From Metopolophium dirhodum (taxonomy: Eukaryota > Arthropoda > Insecta > Hemiptera > Aphididae), in contig NC_083566.1 of assembly GCF_019925205.1 (NCBI RefSeq), forward strand, positions 38,075,558-38,139,557: a DNA stretch of 64,000 nucleotides, given 5' to 3'. Position numbers and translations under genes: made by a program. The notes beneath the pieces are model-generated. The model made no database searches, was not told where the DNA came from, and saw only the letters and a list, made by a program, of their open reading frames with translations. How positions within the stretch are numbered: the first letter of the stretch is position 1; each line of letters opens with the position of its first letter. Shown here one piece after another: positions 26,015-38,530 of this stretch.

Positions 26015-28029
26015 AGCTTTACGTATCCAGAACGATGTTGGCGATGGATCGACAGTGACTGGGAAGATGGTAGAAAAACGCATTTAGACTGAATAGGATT
26101 CGGAAGGGGAAACGATTTTGGATCGTATTAACGACAGCAATAACGACTTGGTTTTTTAACGAGTTGCCTACCACTGCAGCTGTATGTATATATACCATTT
26201 TTTCTTTTCTCGCTTATTGTGAGTTTTTGAGACTCCAAGGTAAACACAGCATTTCCACTCGAGATCAGTAGAATTGAAAAAAATAAGTTTTTTTAATCTA
26301 TACAAAGAGTAAAATTGTACAGTTTTTTTTCCTGAATACATTTGTTATGATTATCGTTATTAGTTTTGATACTAATGGTTTCCGTTTAAATTATATGGGT
26401 TTTTACGTTAAATTTCGATACTGCAAAATCAACGAAATATAATAAATATGTTCTCCAAATCTATACAGCAATATAAATTTAAATTGCCTATGTATTTCAC
26501 AAGAATCCATGTTACTTATGCAGTTCACATAATATTAAGGCACAAATACTAAGATAAACGATAAAATATAATATTAATTATACATGATTTTCATGTCGTA
26601 TTCTGGGAAAATCTAAATAGAATACGCGTAAATGTGTAGTAATTAAAAAAAACAGGTGGTTTATGAAAATGAATCATTTTTATGTTACTATAAATCCGAT
26701 AGAATCAGTTAATTGTATTTCGAGCAAAAAACAAACAATAATAATAATATGTGAAGCGGTAGAATGCGCTCTGCAATATTCTACGGTTTTGATGCATATA
26801 ATTTGATTTCAAATAAAATATAAATCTACATTCCACATACGTTTTAAATATATATATATATTTGGATTTGAGTTTGAAATTTGAATACAATATTACAATG
26901 TATCTTATCCGAAGATGTAATACAGGAAACTCGAATCTCTGTTGAATACGTCAAAGAGAGTATAAACGGAAATATGTTTTTTACGGAGTGCTATATATTT
27001 ATACGTAAACGTAAACGTACAGAAAAACGTTCATTCACGTTATAAAAAATAAACTCTACAGGTTAGGTGAACTCATAAGTATAAGCTATAAATGGAACAC
27101 GCGCGTCACTATTTCCCTCGCAGACAGGCCAATGGAGGGTTTTTGAAATACCAACTATCATTCTAAAGCCTCGTTCAGATCAAGAAAACATTTTGTCACC
27201 AACAAATTTTCCGATTTTACCTCATAAGCGGTAACGTAATCGAATGTCAGCGACATTTCCGGAAATATAATAATATGTCCTAATTATTTTTATAGGCTAT
27301 AGCTCGTGTGGTAGGTTTTATGTTTAGAGAATAATGTTTTAAAATTTAAAACTATGATACGTATCAAGAAAGTGTTCAACTGTAACATAAATTATTGAAC
27401 TTTTAACTTATTCCATCTGAATAATATTTTTCCGTTTTATTGTCATAATTCATAAATGTTGTCATCGTTATTCATTCGGTGCTTATACATTCGCTACATT
27501 ATAAACTTCCATTGATGTGTTGAGCTAACGAATATTTCACAAGCGCATTAAATAATTATAATATTATGGATGTAATTCATAAATAATAAACGTACAATTA
27601 TTTGAGCTGAAAAAATAATTATAATAATAATAGTATTCCATTTAAATAAAATTTAATGTTGGTAAAATATATAAAAATATACATCCTGCAAGATAATCAG
27701 GATTTTCATACATAATATATATTTGAATAAACGAATCTGGATATACATTATTATCATCATACCTCAGGCCATTGGCGTGAGCAATAATAATAATATAATA
27801 TCATGATAATTACGTTCGCATCACACGCATGTTACTTTTTGCTCTGTTTGTCTGTACTCTTCCCGGTAGCATAATACAAAAAAAAATGTGTTTGCTATAA
27901 TTATTGTCATCAGTTCGAGCGTGTTATTGTCATTATTATTATTATTACTATCAATACAATTATCGAAAACTGAAATAAACAACTATAGCTTCCTATACAC
28001 CTATAATTGGCTTTCGCTATAACCGATGA

Positions 28030-28150
28030 ATTTAGGTCAGCTGACTCTGTCGTCCTCTCTTCCGTGGGGGCGAGCGACCGTCGCGTCACCTCATTAATCT
28101 GTCGCCGGGCAAACTGCTGTAATTAACTAGCATTTTCCGAACTACGTCCT
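28030..28150. other. GC-richer patch, possible conserved non-coding element
   Basis: A non-repetitive patch with a perfect 10-base palindrome GTCAGCTGAC (28036-28045, E-box core CAGCTG). Two homeodomain-type cores follow: ATTAAT (28093-28098) and TAATTAA (28120-28126). No open frame of note. The clustering resembles an insect enhancer, but only comparison with other aphids could show conservation. Confidence 0.25.
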
Positions 28151-30604
28151 CTAACATATTCATCGTGGCATTTTATCATTTATACACATATAGATTACCT
28201 ATATTTACCTATTGAAGCTGTGCCATTATTCGTTATAATAATTTACCGACTAGTATATTGTTATGTTATGCGTAACGTATAATTATAACTGCTGTACGAT
28301 TCAAATACAGCGACCGTTTTATTTTCAACAATATAATGTCAATATATGCCTATTACCTATTGCATTATATATTATATTATATCATAAATTCGTATACATA
28401 CTTGTCTAGACAATATGCGTATTGTAGCAAACGGGTATATACTATAATATATTAACAATAATAATAACCTGTTTGTATGATTCGTCGTATAATAAATTAT
28501 GATACACGCTTTGGAGTTCACCAAACTGCCAAAGAGTAAACATTACAAGATAAAAAATAAAACATTTAACCTAAACGAAAATAAAACGTAATAAACATCT
28601 TCAAACGAATTTATGGAGTATATTTATCCTAAAAAAATAAGTTAATGTTGTTATTTTTTTACAGCATAATATTATATTATAACAGGTACCTACGTAATTA
28701 GGCGTACGCTGCTAAAAAGAAAACTCGCGAAACGTTTTATCTGTTGACAAAATATTATTTTAACGTTTTATAAATGTAATCGTATAATAAATTATGTAAA
28801 TGTAGGTTAAAAAATTCAAATCAATTCATTATTTTTTTTATGTACAATTTTATTCGCAAAATATTTATGTTTTTCATTTTAAATTTTGTACCTAGTGAAA
28901 GCGTTAGGAAAGTAAAAATTCGACTGACAAAACATCTCATATACGATTTTCGTGTCTATTTAATTTTTTTTTTTTAATACATGATCGGTTACTTACGTCA
29001 AATTATAATGCTGAGTATATTTTCAATGTTTATACAATATGCACGCGTTCCACAATTCAATAAACTAGTTTTTAAGTATTATTAATTATTTTCTTTTGAC
29101 AACGAAATGTTTTTGTTTCAACTTTTAATTCCACTAAGTCAACAATCCGTGCGCGGTTGTTCATTGAAGTATTTATTACAGACTAATCTAATAAACAGCA
29201 CATGTCAATTTCTAACAAACAATTTACACGATGTCACCACAGCAAGTGTATTTTTGTTCGTCTCTCGACCTGAACGCACGCTCGAGGGTATACCGAAAAA
29301 ATTAATGAAAACACCGTTTCGATTACTGTTTTGTTACCTAACCGCCGTGGTAACGAAAGTTTTCGTTACCGGTATAAGCTTTGAACAATTTACAGAATAG
29401 CGCTAAAAATGTTTCCACGATTTATATAACAATATTAAAAATATTAAAATGAAAATGCATAATAAGAAGTAGCTATGCGAGTAGTGAGTACATAATATTA
29501 TTATTATTATCGTCGGCCTAATTCACAAAGGTCGTATCTCCTTTATGTATTATATTACTTGTTCGTGGTCTTATATCATACATCGAAGATACGACGATTT
29601 CTAATAATTATCAATTCCATAGACTCTATAGCATCATAGAGGATGAAATTATAAAATGTGTGTTATGACTTTATTATACGATGTTACACGATGCGTTTTT
29701 TCTTTATTATAAACACAAAAAATCCCAAAATCGAAAAAAAAGAAGTTACTACCTTTGCGATTTAAGCCGACGATATATCATATTATATTCAACGTCATGA
29801 AGAATAGTGGAAAAAATGGCTGTGCGTTCAATAAATTATTTTGATCAGAAACACGTGGCGTTCATAAAAAACTTAGTGGTGAGCTTGAATTGAAATTATT
29901 ATGGCAGAGTTAACGCTCGGATTGGACACTTCGCGTGAAATGAACGAGAAAAGGCACGTAACTATAATTTTTTTATAAAAGTCAACTATGACGACTATAT
30001 ATCGCATTCTAACAGTGGTTCCTACCTGGCTGGTAAAGAGCATACATATATATCAATTTCGATATATTTTTTCATAGAAGATAATATTATCAAACGTTAC
30101 TGGGAAACTTTTGAAAAAAAACTCCCTCTCCGAAGTACACAGTCTGTGTTCAATGATCCGTTATTACAATATGAGGGATAGTGATTTAAGATTCTGTGCG
30201 AAGCAATGAATTTATTGATTTTACAATGATGTGTGTTTGTATTTTTTTTTTTGTGTGTCCACTTTTTGGACCCATTTTTCAACATCGCCAGAGTGTATTC
30301 CAGTAGAAAATCGTTTCTTCTTGTGATACTTTAGGGGGTCAAAAGGAAATAATTTCCAATATTTTTAAAAATAATGAGGGGAAAAAATTAAGGAACAACG
30401 GGATTTTCAAGCAAAACCATATTTTAACACAATAGAATTTATTTGAGGGTATAATTAAAAAATGAATAACTGTACCTAGGCCTATAATTTGGATTTTTCG
30501 TCAAATATTAAAATTAGCATTTAGTATTTTCTAGATATTAAGATATACATTTTATAAATATTTTGGCTCGTTTTATACTAATTTTAGACATTTGAGATTT
30601 TCAA
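28151..30604. other. AT-rich non-coding stretch
   Basis: No supported gene. A 97-codon frame at 29107-29400 (+) has no recognisable domain. It ends just after a 22-base palindrome, GGTAACGAAAGTTTTCGTTACC broken as 10-base arms (29349-29358 and 29361-29370) around GT. Confidence 0.4.
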
Positions 30605-30614
30605 CTTTTTTTAG

Positions 30615-31105
30615 ATTCTGAGCGGAGCGAGGAAGCTAGTGGTTTTACAATGGTGTTTATTTTATTTTTTTTTATATCCTGTATACAAAATTTCTACCAG
30701 ATGGAGTTCTTCGATTTCAACATATAGTACCTTATCTTTTAGAAAATTAGATCAAGATGGTACTTTAGAAAGTTCATTTTTCGATTTTCTCAATAGTTGT
30801 TTAATGCCACGTTAATAAAACTACTGACAAATTACGAAAAACCGCTTAAAATGGGATTTTAATTTCTATTGATTTGTATATCACCGTAGCAACGAATAAA
30901 AAATTATAATATTATAATATTAATTCTACTTAAAGGCTATAATAAATAATAAAAATTAAAAAAATCCAGACTGATAAACCGTCTCCGTTCAGAATCGTTT
31001 TTCTTATACAATGATATTATATCATTTAATTCAAGTTTAATACAATTCATTATACATTGTCCCACTTGCAACCTACTGTACAGCAGAGTGACATCTACTT
31101 ACCCG
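30615..31105 (-). mobile_element. Aphid interspersed repeat, copy C (short)
   Basis: Minus-strand member of the family also seen at 40021-40874 and 60829-62191. It begins with ATTCTGAGCG (30615-30624). It ends its internal part with CGTTCAGAAT (30986-30995), which is the same 10-mer inverted with one change. The conserved outer module follows, complementary to the GGTAAGTGGATGTC-type start (31105 back to about 30996). The internal part is only about 360 bases. The module's reading frame carries stops in this copy. The transposon class is not known to me. Confidence 0.7.
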
Positions 31106-31310
31106 CTTTTTTTTTCTTTTTTCTTTTTTATATACATAAAATAATATATATGATAAAAGTATTTTTATAATTATTCGTATAGGGGCTTTGAAACTTTTCG
31201 TAACTACATATTTCATTATTTTATATTAACAATGAAATTTTAAAAATATTCAGATTAGTTTTAAGCAATTTATACAACATACCTATTCACACCGTTCTAC
31301 AGTACGTCAG

Positions 31311-31330
31311 TATTGACTTATAAGTCAATA
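31311..31330. repeat. 20-base perfect palindrome
   Basis: TATTGACTTATAAGTCAATA is its own reverse complement. Another perfect 20-base palindrome, TTATAAGTTATAACTTATAA, lies at 31951-31970. Both may be chance products of AT-rich DNA. Confidence 0.6.
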
Positions 31331-31520
31331 ACGGTAGCTAGAAACACTATACAAAATAATTGTATAATAATTAATAATTATTACTATAGTTTATATAGAT
31401 ATATAGTGTATAACATGTAGGTGTGATTAATTTTTGGAAAAAATTTGTTGCACCTACACGTATTACTATAATAGCAATATAAATATATAATAAAATATCT
31501 ATAGACATATTTTAGGACAG

Positions 31521-31650
31521 ACCGTCTCCGCTAAGCATCGTTATTCATCATATATTCGTATTCTATGATTTATCATTGAAATTAAATTGAAGACATCCAT
31601 TACTGTGACCTACTCATTGACGAGTTACACTCGACATCTACTATGCAGCT
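31521..31650 (-). repeat. Solo outer module of the aphid repeat, copy D
   Basis: A diverged minus-strand copy of the roughly 120-base outer module only. It keeps GACCGTCTCCGCTAAGC-like sequence, ACTGTGACCTACTC and GACATCTACTATGCAGC, matching the complement of 60829-60950. The long internal part is absent. Confidence 0.55.
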
Positions 31651-34600
31651 GAACGACTTTTTTCAAACTTTTTATTGCACTAAAAAAAGTTACCTTACTT
31701 GCCGCCTAAAATAAATACGTGTTATAGAACCGACTGCCTCCACCATTGTTCTCTCCACTCATAGTCGAAAATTCACAGCTTTAGCTGGTCCCTGCAAGTC
31801 TAGACCGCGATCGATTAGTATGATAAGCGGTGGCCGATAATCTATTTGGAAGAGGACGTTTAGTTGATATTCCGTGCGTATGTCGTTTTTAATGCAAAAA
31901 CTTTTTACCTCCACGTAGTAAACAAATCTTGCCTATAATATTTTGTATTATTATAAGTTATAACTTATAACCAATTCTTAGAATTTAGAAACGAACGTCA
32001 TTTGTCCACACTCTGTTTAAATTCACTGCAGTATATAGGTAAAATATAACTGAAATATCATTGAAGAAATGGTGTACATGGGAAGGGGTAGATATCTCTA
32101 ACTTGAAACTTTACGAGTTCAAAATTGTCATATTTCCACCACTTGTTTTTATCCACTTAGAGTTTAGACCACCGAATATTATGTAAAATTAATTTGAATG
32201 AGACGGTTTATATCAGGATAATAATATTATTTACGCGTACCCGTAATACTGGTATGATATATATTTCAAACCAGTAACCACGCGTCATGAAGTGTATTAT
32301 TGATTTGGATTAAAATTAATTTTTAGTTATTTTATTTCACATTTGTGAAGAGTTCTGATAGAACATTGCACATAATATAGTAGAATACATCGAAAAGAGT
32401 GTATATTAAATGTATGAAAATTATTTAATGTTCTCGAGATGCACATTTGGCGTTTTGTTCGAACACGAGTCCATTTGATTATTACCAATATGAACACGAT
32501 ACTTGGCTTGTGAAAAATATATCATTAGGAGGGACCCTTGTACAATAAACAACCCTCGTGTTCGTTCCAAAATCCTACCTCGCGGGACAGCTGCTATGGC
32601 TGTGGGTTGTACGATTTCCGTACAGGGTGAACAAAACAACGCACGATATTTATTATAATATGCTATAAAGAGCCCTAAGCGTACATATCGATTTTTGACT
32701 ACCTAACAAAATAAATACAATACGTGTTTTGTACCTATATATTAATATATATTATATATTAAATGTCTTGGACTATTCTAAAATAGCCCATATTTTTTTT
32801 TTAACGGCACGAAGTTAATAATACACCGATATGCGCTAAATAATATAATATACGCAACAAAATGATACGGTGTAGATGACTAGATATTATGTTATAAGGG
32901 TCAAACTACTAAAAATTTCATTAGCCCCATTTTTCAGCAAATTCCTATTCTATGAACGGTTTTTAGAGTTAAACACAATTTGGTTCAAATTCTATGTAAA
33001 ATGGTTGAATTTATTGACAAACGAACCACACTACTCAATATTTTTTACTTCGAAAAAAAATGTATGAATATGTATTAATAAGTAACCATTAATTGTATAT
33101 TATATACCTATATAATGAGAATTAAGTAATTTTTACAGTTTATTCGTTTCTTTAGTGATAAACAAAGCTTTACACAAAATCGGTTAGAAATAAAAATATC
33201 TGTACTCAGCCCAAAAACATAGTATTTATGTTAAAATATATTAATAACACTACAAAAGTTGACAAAAAAAAAAAAAAATATCACTTTTATATAAGAATTA
33301 TATTAGTTATGAATAAAACATAGTAGTCGTGTTATAATATATAATATTATATCATATCATGTAATGCGAGGTACTCATAATATTATAAACAAACATTTGA
33401 TATAATAAATTATAAAACAATTTAAATTTATAAAAAATGTTAAAACACAAATCAAAATGCTGGATAATCTAACATTATAAGGCAATTATTAAAAATAATA
33501 ATTATTTACGTATTTTACATACGTGGTCATCGGTACTGATGTACTGATATCATCTGTTGACTCCGTGACGTTTACATTGACAATACATTTCGATAATATT
33601 CTCTGAATGTGAAACAATAATATATGTATAGATATGTCGGTAGTTTCTAGGTGTCTGATATATTTGCAGACAGACGTATTATTATATGACATTTTGGTTA
33701 AACACAAATATTATGTTTGGTTAATCAAAGCTCTTAAAATAATACAAAACACGTACCTATGACATTCACTGGCATGACAAAGAAATACACGATTACATTG
33801 TTTATAATATTTAAATAATGTATTTTTATTTTTGAAATATCTCAGTAATAAATACATTTTATGTACTATAATAATATACATATAATATTTGTTTAATAAG
33901 CTGTATACATATTATTGTCTATTATATTTTTACATATTTTATTGGTAAAAGATGTAGTTAAAACATTAAAGTTTTTTCAAATACTCTGAATGTGATATAC
34001 TGTATTTTGATTTCCTGCGATATGTATTTGAAAATACCTTGAGATAACATTAAGGGGCAATATGTTTGGATTGGAAATATAATAACTGCTCTAAATATGT
34101 ATCTGAGTAAATTGTAAAATTAAAAATATTTAACAGCTGAAAAAGGGCTGATATTAATGATGGTAAGATAATAATTTGTAGCATAAATAGTATCTAAAGG
34201 AGGTTACTCTCTGAGTTCGTCAGAAATCTAAAAATGTATTGAGCTAATTTATGCAAATATTTTAAAACTTGAATTGATAATTTATTAAATTCCATTAATT
34301 ATTCAAATAGTTATGTAGTTCTAAAGTTCTAAAGTTTAGATGATATAGGTGGGTAGATTGTTATGTATAGTAGGCTGGTGGGAATGTATGAAAATAAACG
34401 TGGTTTGACACTATATTATATGCGTATAATATTTCCATTGTACTTTCCATATTTTATATCGTGATGCTTTGCTATTAAATATAACACTGCCATTCAAAAA
34501 TTTGATTTTTCATTACCAAAAGTATATAGTATAGGTATAATAAATTACCGCAGAAAATTAATAATGCACTACTAAAAATAACGAGTTTATTACGCAGCTT

Positions 34601-34788
34601 CTATTACAAATGTAAGTATTATAATCAAATAATTAACAACGTTAAAAAAACAAAATACATATAAAATAATAATACTTTTTTTTAACTAAGTATTTTTATG
34701 TAACGAACGTTATAATTTATAATATATATTTGATTATATTGTACCTTTGCTTATGGTTACATCAGTTAACTACATTTGACTAGGCATT
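31651..34788. other. AT-rich non-coding stretch
   Basis: No firmly supported gene. A 72-codon minus-strand frame at 32421-32639 is in GC-richer DNA and translates to mixed residues, but it shows no known domain. An inverted GAACACGAG/CTCGTGTTC pair lies inside it. Another 72-codon minus frame (33489-33707) is also unrecognised. Confidence 0.35.
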
Positions 34789-34796
34789 TATAAAAG
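34789..34796 (+). promoter_or_regulatory. TATA-box-like site in a GC-richer patch
   Basis: TATAAAAG, a consensus TATA box, is followed directly by GGCCGC and about 190 bases of GC-richer unique sequence. A start site would be expected near 34820. No open frame or donor site was found downstream to confirm a transcript. Confidence 0.25.
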
Positions 34797-34990
34797 GCCG
34801 CATGAAAGGCTCCCAAGTGGGATATGACGTGCGCGCGTTTTTCACGTATCGAGGACGTGAACTACTTAAAGCGGTAATTAGGACTTTCTAGGGATTTATC
34901 GTTCTCACCTGTGGCCACACGGTGTGGTAGCTTTGAATTATGGCGAGCCAAGCCTTTGGGGGTTGAGAAATTTGCTGCGGAAAAAATAAA
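34797..34990. other. GC-richer patch, possible enhancer or promoter
   Basis: Non-repetitive sequence with TAATTA (34875-34880), an E-box CACCTG overlapping a perfect palindrome TGTGGCCACA (34910-34919), and TGTGGT (34923-34928, the Runt/RUNX core). These are known insect factor words, but the grouping could be chance. Nothing here codes for a recognised protein. Confidence 0.28.
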
Positions 34991-37900
34991 AGGTTACGCT
35001 AAGGTGTAATAATATAGAGCGGGGACAGGGGAGGTTAAAACAACGGATTATTTATGTTTTTTAATACTAAACCACGACACATTTTTCACAGACTCAATTA
35101 AAACCATATGCCGTTATTATTATTATATTATTACATATTTTTTATTTTTATTTTTATTAATACATAAATCTAGTTTTCATGAATTTCGATACTGAAACAA
35201 CGCGAAAGAGAAAAATAAGTGTATAATAAAACAATTATTACCTAACTAGAGGTAATAAAAAATACGTTTTACGATTTTCTCGAAGATACTTAAGATATAT
35301 TTTATTAAAATAAAATTATATTTAAATAAAAACCTACAAAATAATATGACGGTTAGCTGGAAACTATATTATTATTTTTTAAATAACGTGTCATAGTACT
35401 AGTACAAATAGCAACAACTTACTTGTATTATTATAATATAAACTAATTTGAATTTTACTACTAAATGATTGACCAATTAATCAAAAAATAAATCACTCGA
35501 TTGATAGTATTTGTGTTTAAATACATATTAATTTAAACTGGTTAAATTTTACGACATTATATAAAAAATGTTTTATAACTATCTCTATGTTAGTTTTAAC
35601 TTGTATTTTCAATAAAATATTCAATAAATACTTATTATAACTAATTGTTTATCTCAATTAATAAAATTTAGCATAAAATGGAACCAGCATCATTAACAAA
35701 ATCAAATTTAGATAAATAAATCTGTTTAGTGTTTACTTATAGCACTTAACACATTCAATTATTTATACTTAAAAATATTGTTTTTTATACATTTTTAATA
35801 TTTTAGTAGAATTATTTTTATACAAATACAAAATAATATGACTTATAGAGGTATATTATTATAATTAAGTACTTGTGATGGCAGTAAATCTCCCCTTATT
35901 TTCCTTATTCCTCTTTCTTAAAAGCCATGCAGATAGATTTTTACTAGAAAATATATTTAAATTTCCAAAGTTGTTATAATATTATAATGTTATTGAATAC
36001 CAAAATCTCGCATATAAGAATCACATTTTTCACACACATTGATTTTAATGAGTTTATGGTAATATACAGCTAAAATGTGTGTATAATTTGTGCATTATTT
36101 TTTAAACAAGAAAAAATAGACGTGGGTATTTGGATTTATTCAGTTAATCTAGAGATAATTTAGGAACAGACAAATACTAATTAATATAAACATTTAGGAT
36201 TTGATGATGTAATCTAATTAGCTTATAGAATCATCCTGAGCTATAAATATCAAAAATCTGTCAATAGTTATAGTTCTTAATAATAGTAATAAAATAAAAG
36301 TCTATTATAAATTAAACATTATAACATGATAAGATACCAGAAAAATGGACACACGAAAATAGTGTAGCTAAATTGCCTATCTAATTCGCCGTGTGATAAT
36401 AATGCTTGTGCTAATGGTGAATCCAAAAAAAAAAAAGTGCTTATTGAAAACATCCACTGAGTTTGATTATAGAATTTAAAATTGTAAAAAAAAAGTGTAC
36501 ATGCATGTCTATGGCCAACGATAAAAGTATATTAATATTACGTTAAAAAAGGTACATTAATCAATAAACTCGCAAATGAAATATTTGATGACGTTGAAAT
36601 GACAATTAATATTATACTTTTAAAACACTTTTCATATTTTAGGTTAATTAATAGCTTACTTATGCATGGATCAAATATTTAAGTATAAACAACTTAAATA
36701 ATTATTTATATATGTTATGAATCATTTTATAAAAGCAATGTATCATAAAATATGATATGCATTTATTGTCTATTGTCACACTGTCTTTTTTACCTTTGGA
36801 ACCATTACATGTGGTGATCTGTTTTCACCAGGTTTGCGGCATCGTTTATTTAAATAATCAAAAATACAGTTTTTACCTCTACACGGGGGCCCGAATACTG
36901 AATACCCTGGTAATGATCATTATAACACTTCTAATCAAAATCAAAATCGTTATCATCAGACAGGGCAAAACAAATTTCTGCTAACTGGGAAGAGAAGGAA
37001 ATATAAAGACCAACACGACAAGAAGAATATCATAAGACATTAAATGCATACTGTTTATATTATCTTAACATTATAAACAGTACTGTAAATTGTAAGACAA
37101 ACAATGATTGGCTAATAATTTAAACGTATATTATTGTTGATGATTACATATATACATGTACAATCTAATGGTAACAGATTTAATGAACAGCAATAATTCC
37201 ATACTTCAGAGAACAGCATATTTATCAATTATTTGTATAAAAAATATTGTAAAACCTTTTATGCATGCTCGTGGCAATGAGTAGATGTAGGTATAAAATT
37301 GTTTAGACCATAGAAAATATAAATGACTAAATCAGGAGCTTAAACGATATTGACCATGCATAGTATTATATTTAAATAATGATTCAAAAGGTGAACGAGA
37401 AAATAGATGACAGTTTGAATCTTCTATTAAATTAAAAGTACGACTATAAATTGGAATAATGGAGTGTTATTAGTTATTATAGAAGGGTGCATTTGAATAT
37501 AAAACGATATAGGTCACATATTATTTAAAAACTCTAAGGAAATTGTAACTGGAAATTGTTCATTCATTACTTTGCGTTTCATAACGGTCTATGATATTCT
37601 CGGATCCATGATAGGTATACACTATACCACCTCTGAATTGTTAGTATTAAAACTAAATCTACACATATAGAGAACAATGATTACTCATTCTAAAGTAGTT
37701 ATATAACAAAAACACGAGTTACACAATAGAATACAATATTTTTTAAATAATGTTACATTCGTTTTTAAATATAATACATAATGATAATGAAAGAGTTACA
37801 ACATTAATTATATTTCATATCTTAAATTATAAAATTTATACTAAATAATATAATATTTACTAACCAAAATAAACGTACTTAGTATTTACCGTTTTTTCTA

Positions 37901-38235
37901 AAATGTATTATATCCTCTTTCGATTTATATTAACCTCTAAATTACACTAGAATACCTAAGTCACAGCCGATTATATCTTAATACATTTTATATAAATAAA
38001 CTACGCAACTAGTTACCATAACAAAGGCATGCAATGACATCGTGGGACCACCTGCAAGATACTCTGATATATAGTGTGTAAATAGAATAATATTCATTTT
38101 TAGATAAAAATTATTCACGACATTGCATTAAAATCGCCTATTATATTATTATGCTGAATCCCTTAAATAAAATTTGAGACGCTAATGAATCGTCCTTTTA
38201 AATATCAGTTGAAGAGCGTCGTAATAATTAACGCA
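34991..38235. other. AT-rich non-coding stretch
   Basis: No supported gene. A hairpin with arms TACTGTTTATA/TATAAACAGTA lies at about 37049-37082. A 75-codon frame at 36757-36984 (+) has no recognised domain and overlaps a GGGCCC-containing spot near 36885. Confidence 0.45.
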
Positions 38236-38530
38236 CTCTCTATATAAAACCACTTTGGAACCGGAGCGATAGTATACGGCGATAGTTTGAACGCCATATA
38301 TGGTCGACGGAGTTACGTGGAAAACGGGAAGAGGACATATTTTACAAAACGTTCGACTCCGTCGTCGTCGTCTTCGTAGTCGTTATTGCCATCGCCAACT
38401 TGGCCGACGTCTGCGTGCCCTAGACGGTGGAGGCGAACCCGCCGGGAACCTCCAGCGGATATATACTTGGCAACCTGCACCGCGCACGTTCCCGTGCATG
38501 GCACAACTACACTGCACCGGGACAGTGTGA
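38236..38530 (+). promoter_or_regulatory. TATA-like site and GC-rich patch (possible promoter and first exon)
   Basis: TATATAAAA at 38241-38249 is followed after about 25-30 bases by GC-richer sequence, and an ATG at 38300 opens a 76-codon frame to 38530. The frame is Arg-rich because it reads through a CGT repeat (38358-38384), and overlapping minus-strand frames are equally open. The coding value is therefore doubtful. A transcription start with 5' leader is the simplest speculation. Confidence 0.25.

Larger units (their letters stand above)
24912..28029. other. Non-coding stretch with simple repeats and a GC-richer patch
   Basis: No supported gene. It holds CT, TA and CTA simple repeats (listed) and the GC-richer patch at 25500-25690 (listed). 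The 101-codon minus-strand frame at 25171-25476 is partly a translation of the CT tract and is not taken as a gene. Confidence 0.45.

Noticed and set aside
32421..32639. Mixed-composition 72-codon minus-strand frame
   Set aside because: It looks protein-like in part but has no recognised motif, splice context or polyadenylation signal; left as an unassigned frame.
36825..36915. GGGCCC-containing spot ending in ACCCTG as a transposon end
   Set aside because: No matching opposite end or 8-base duplication was found.
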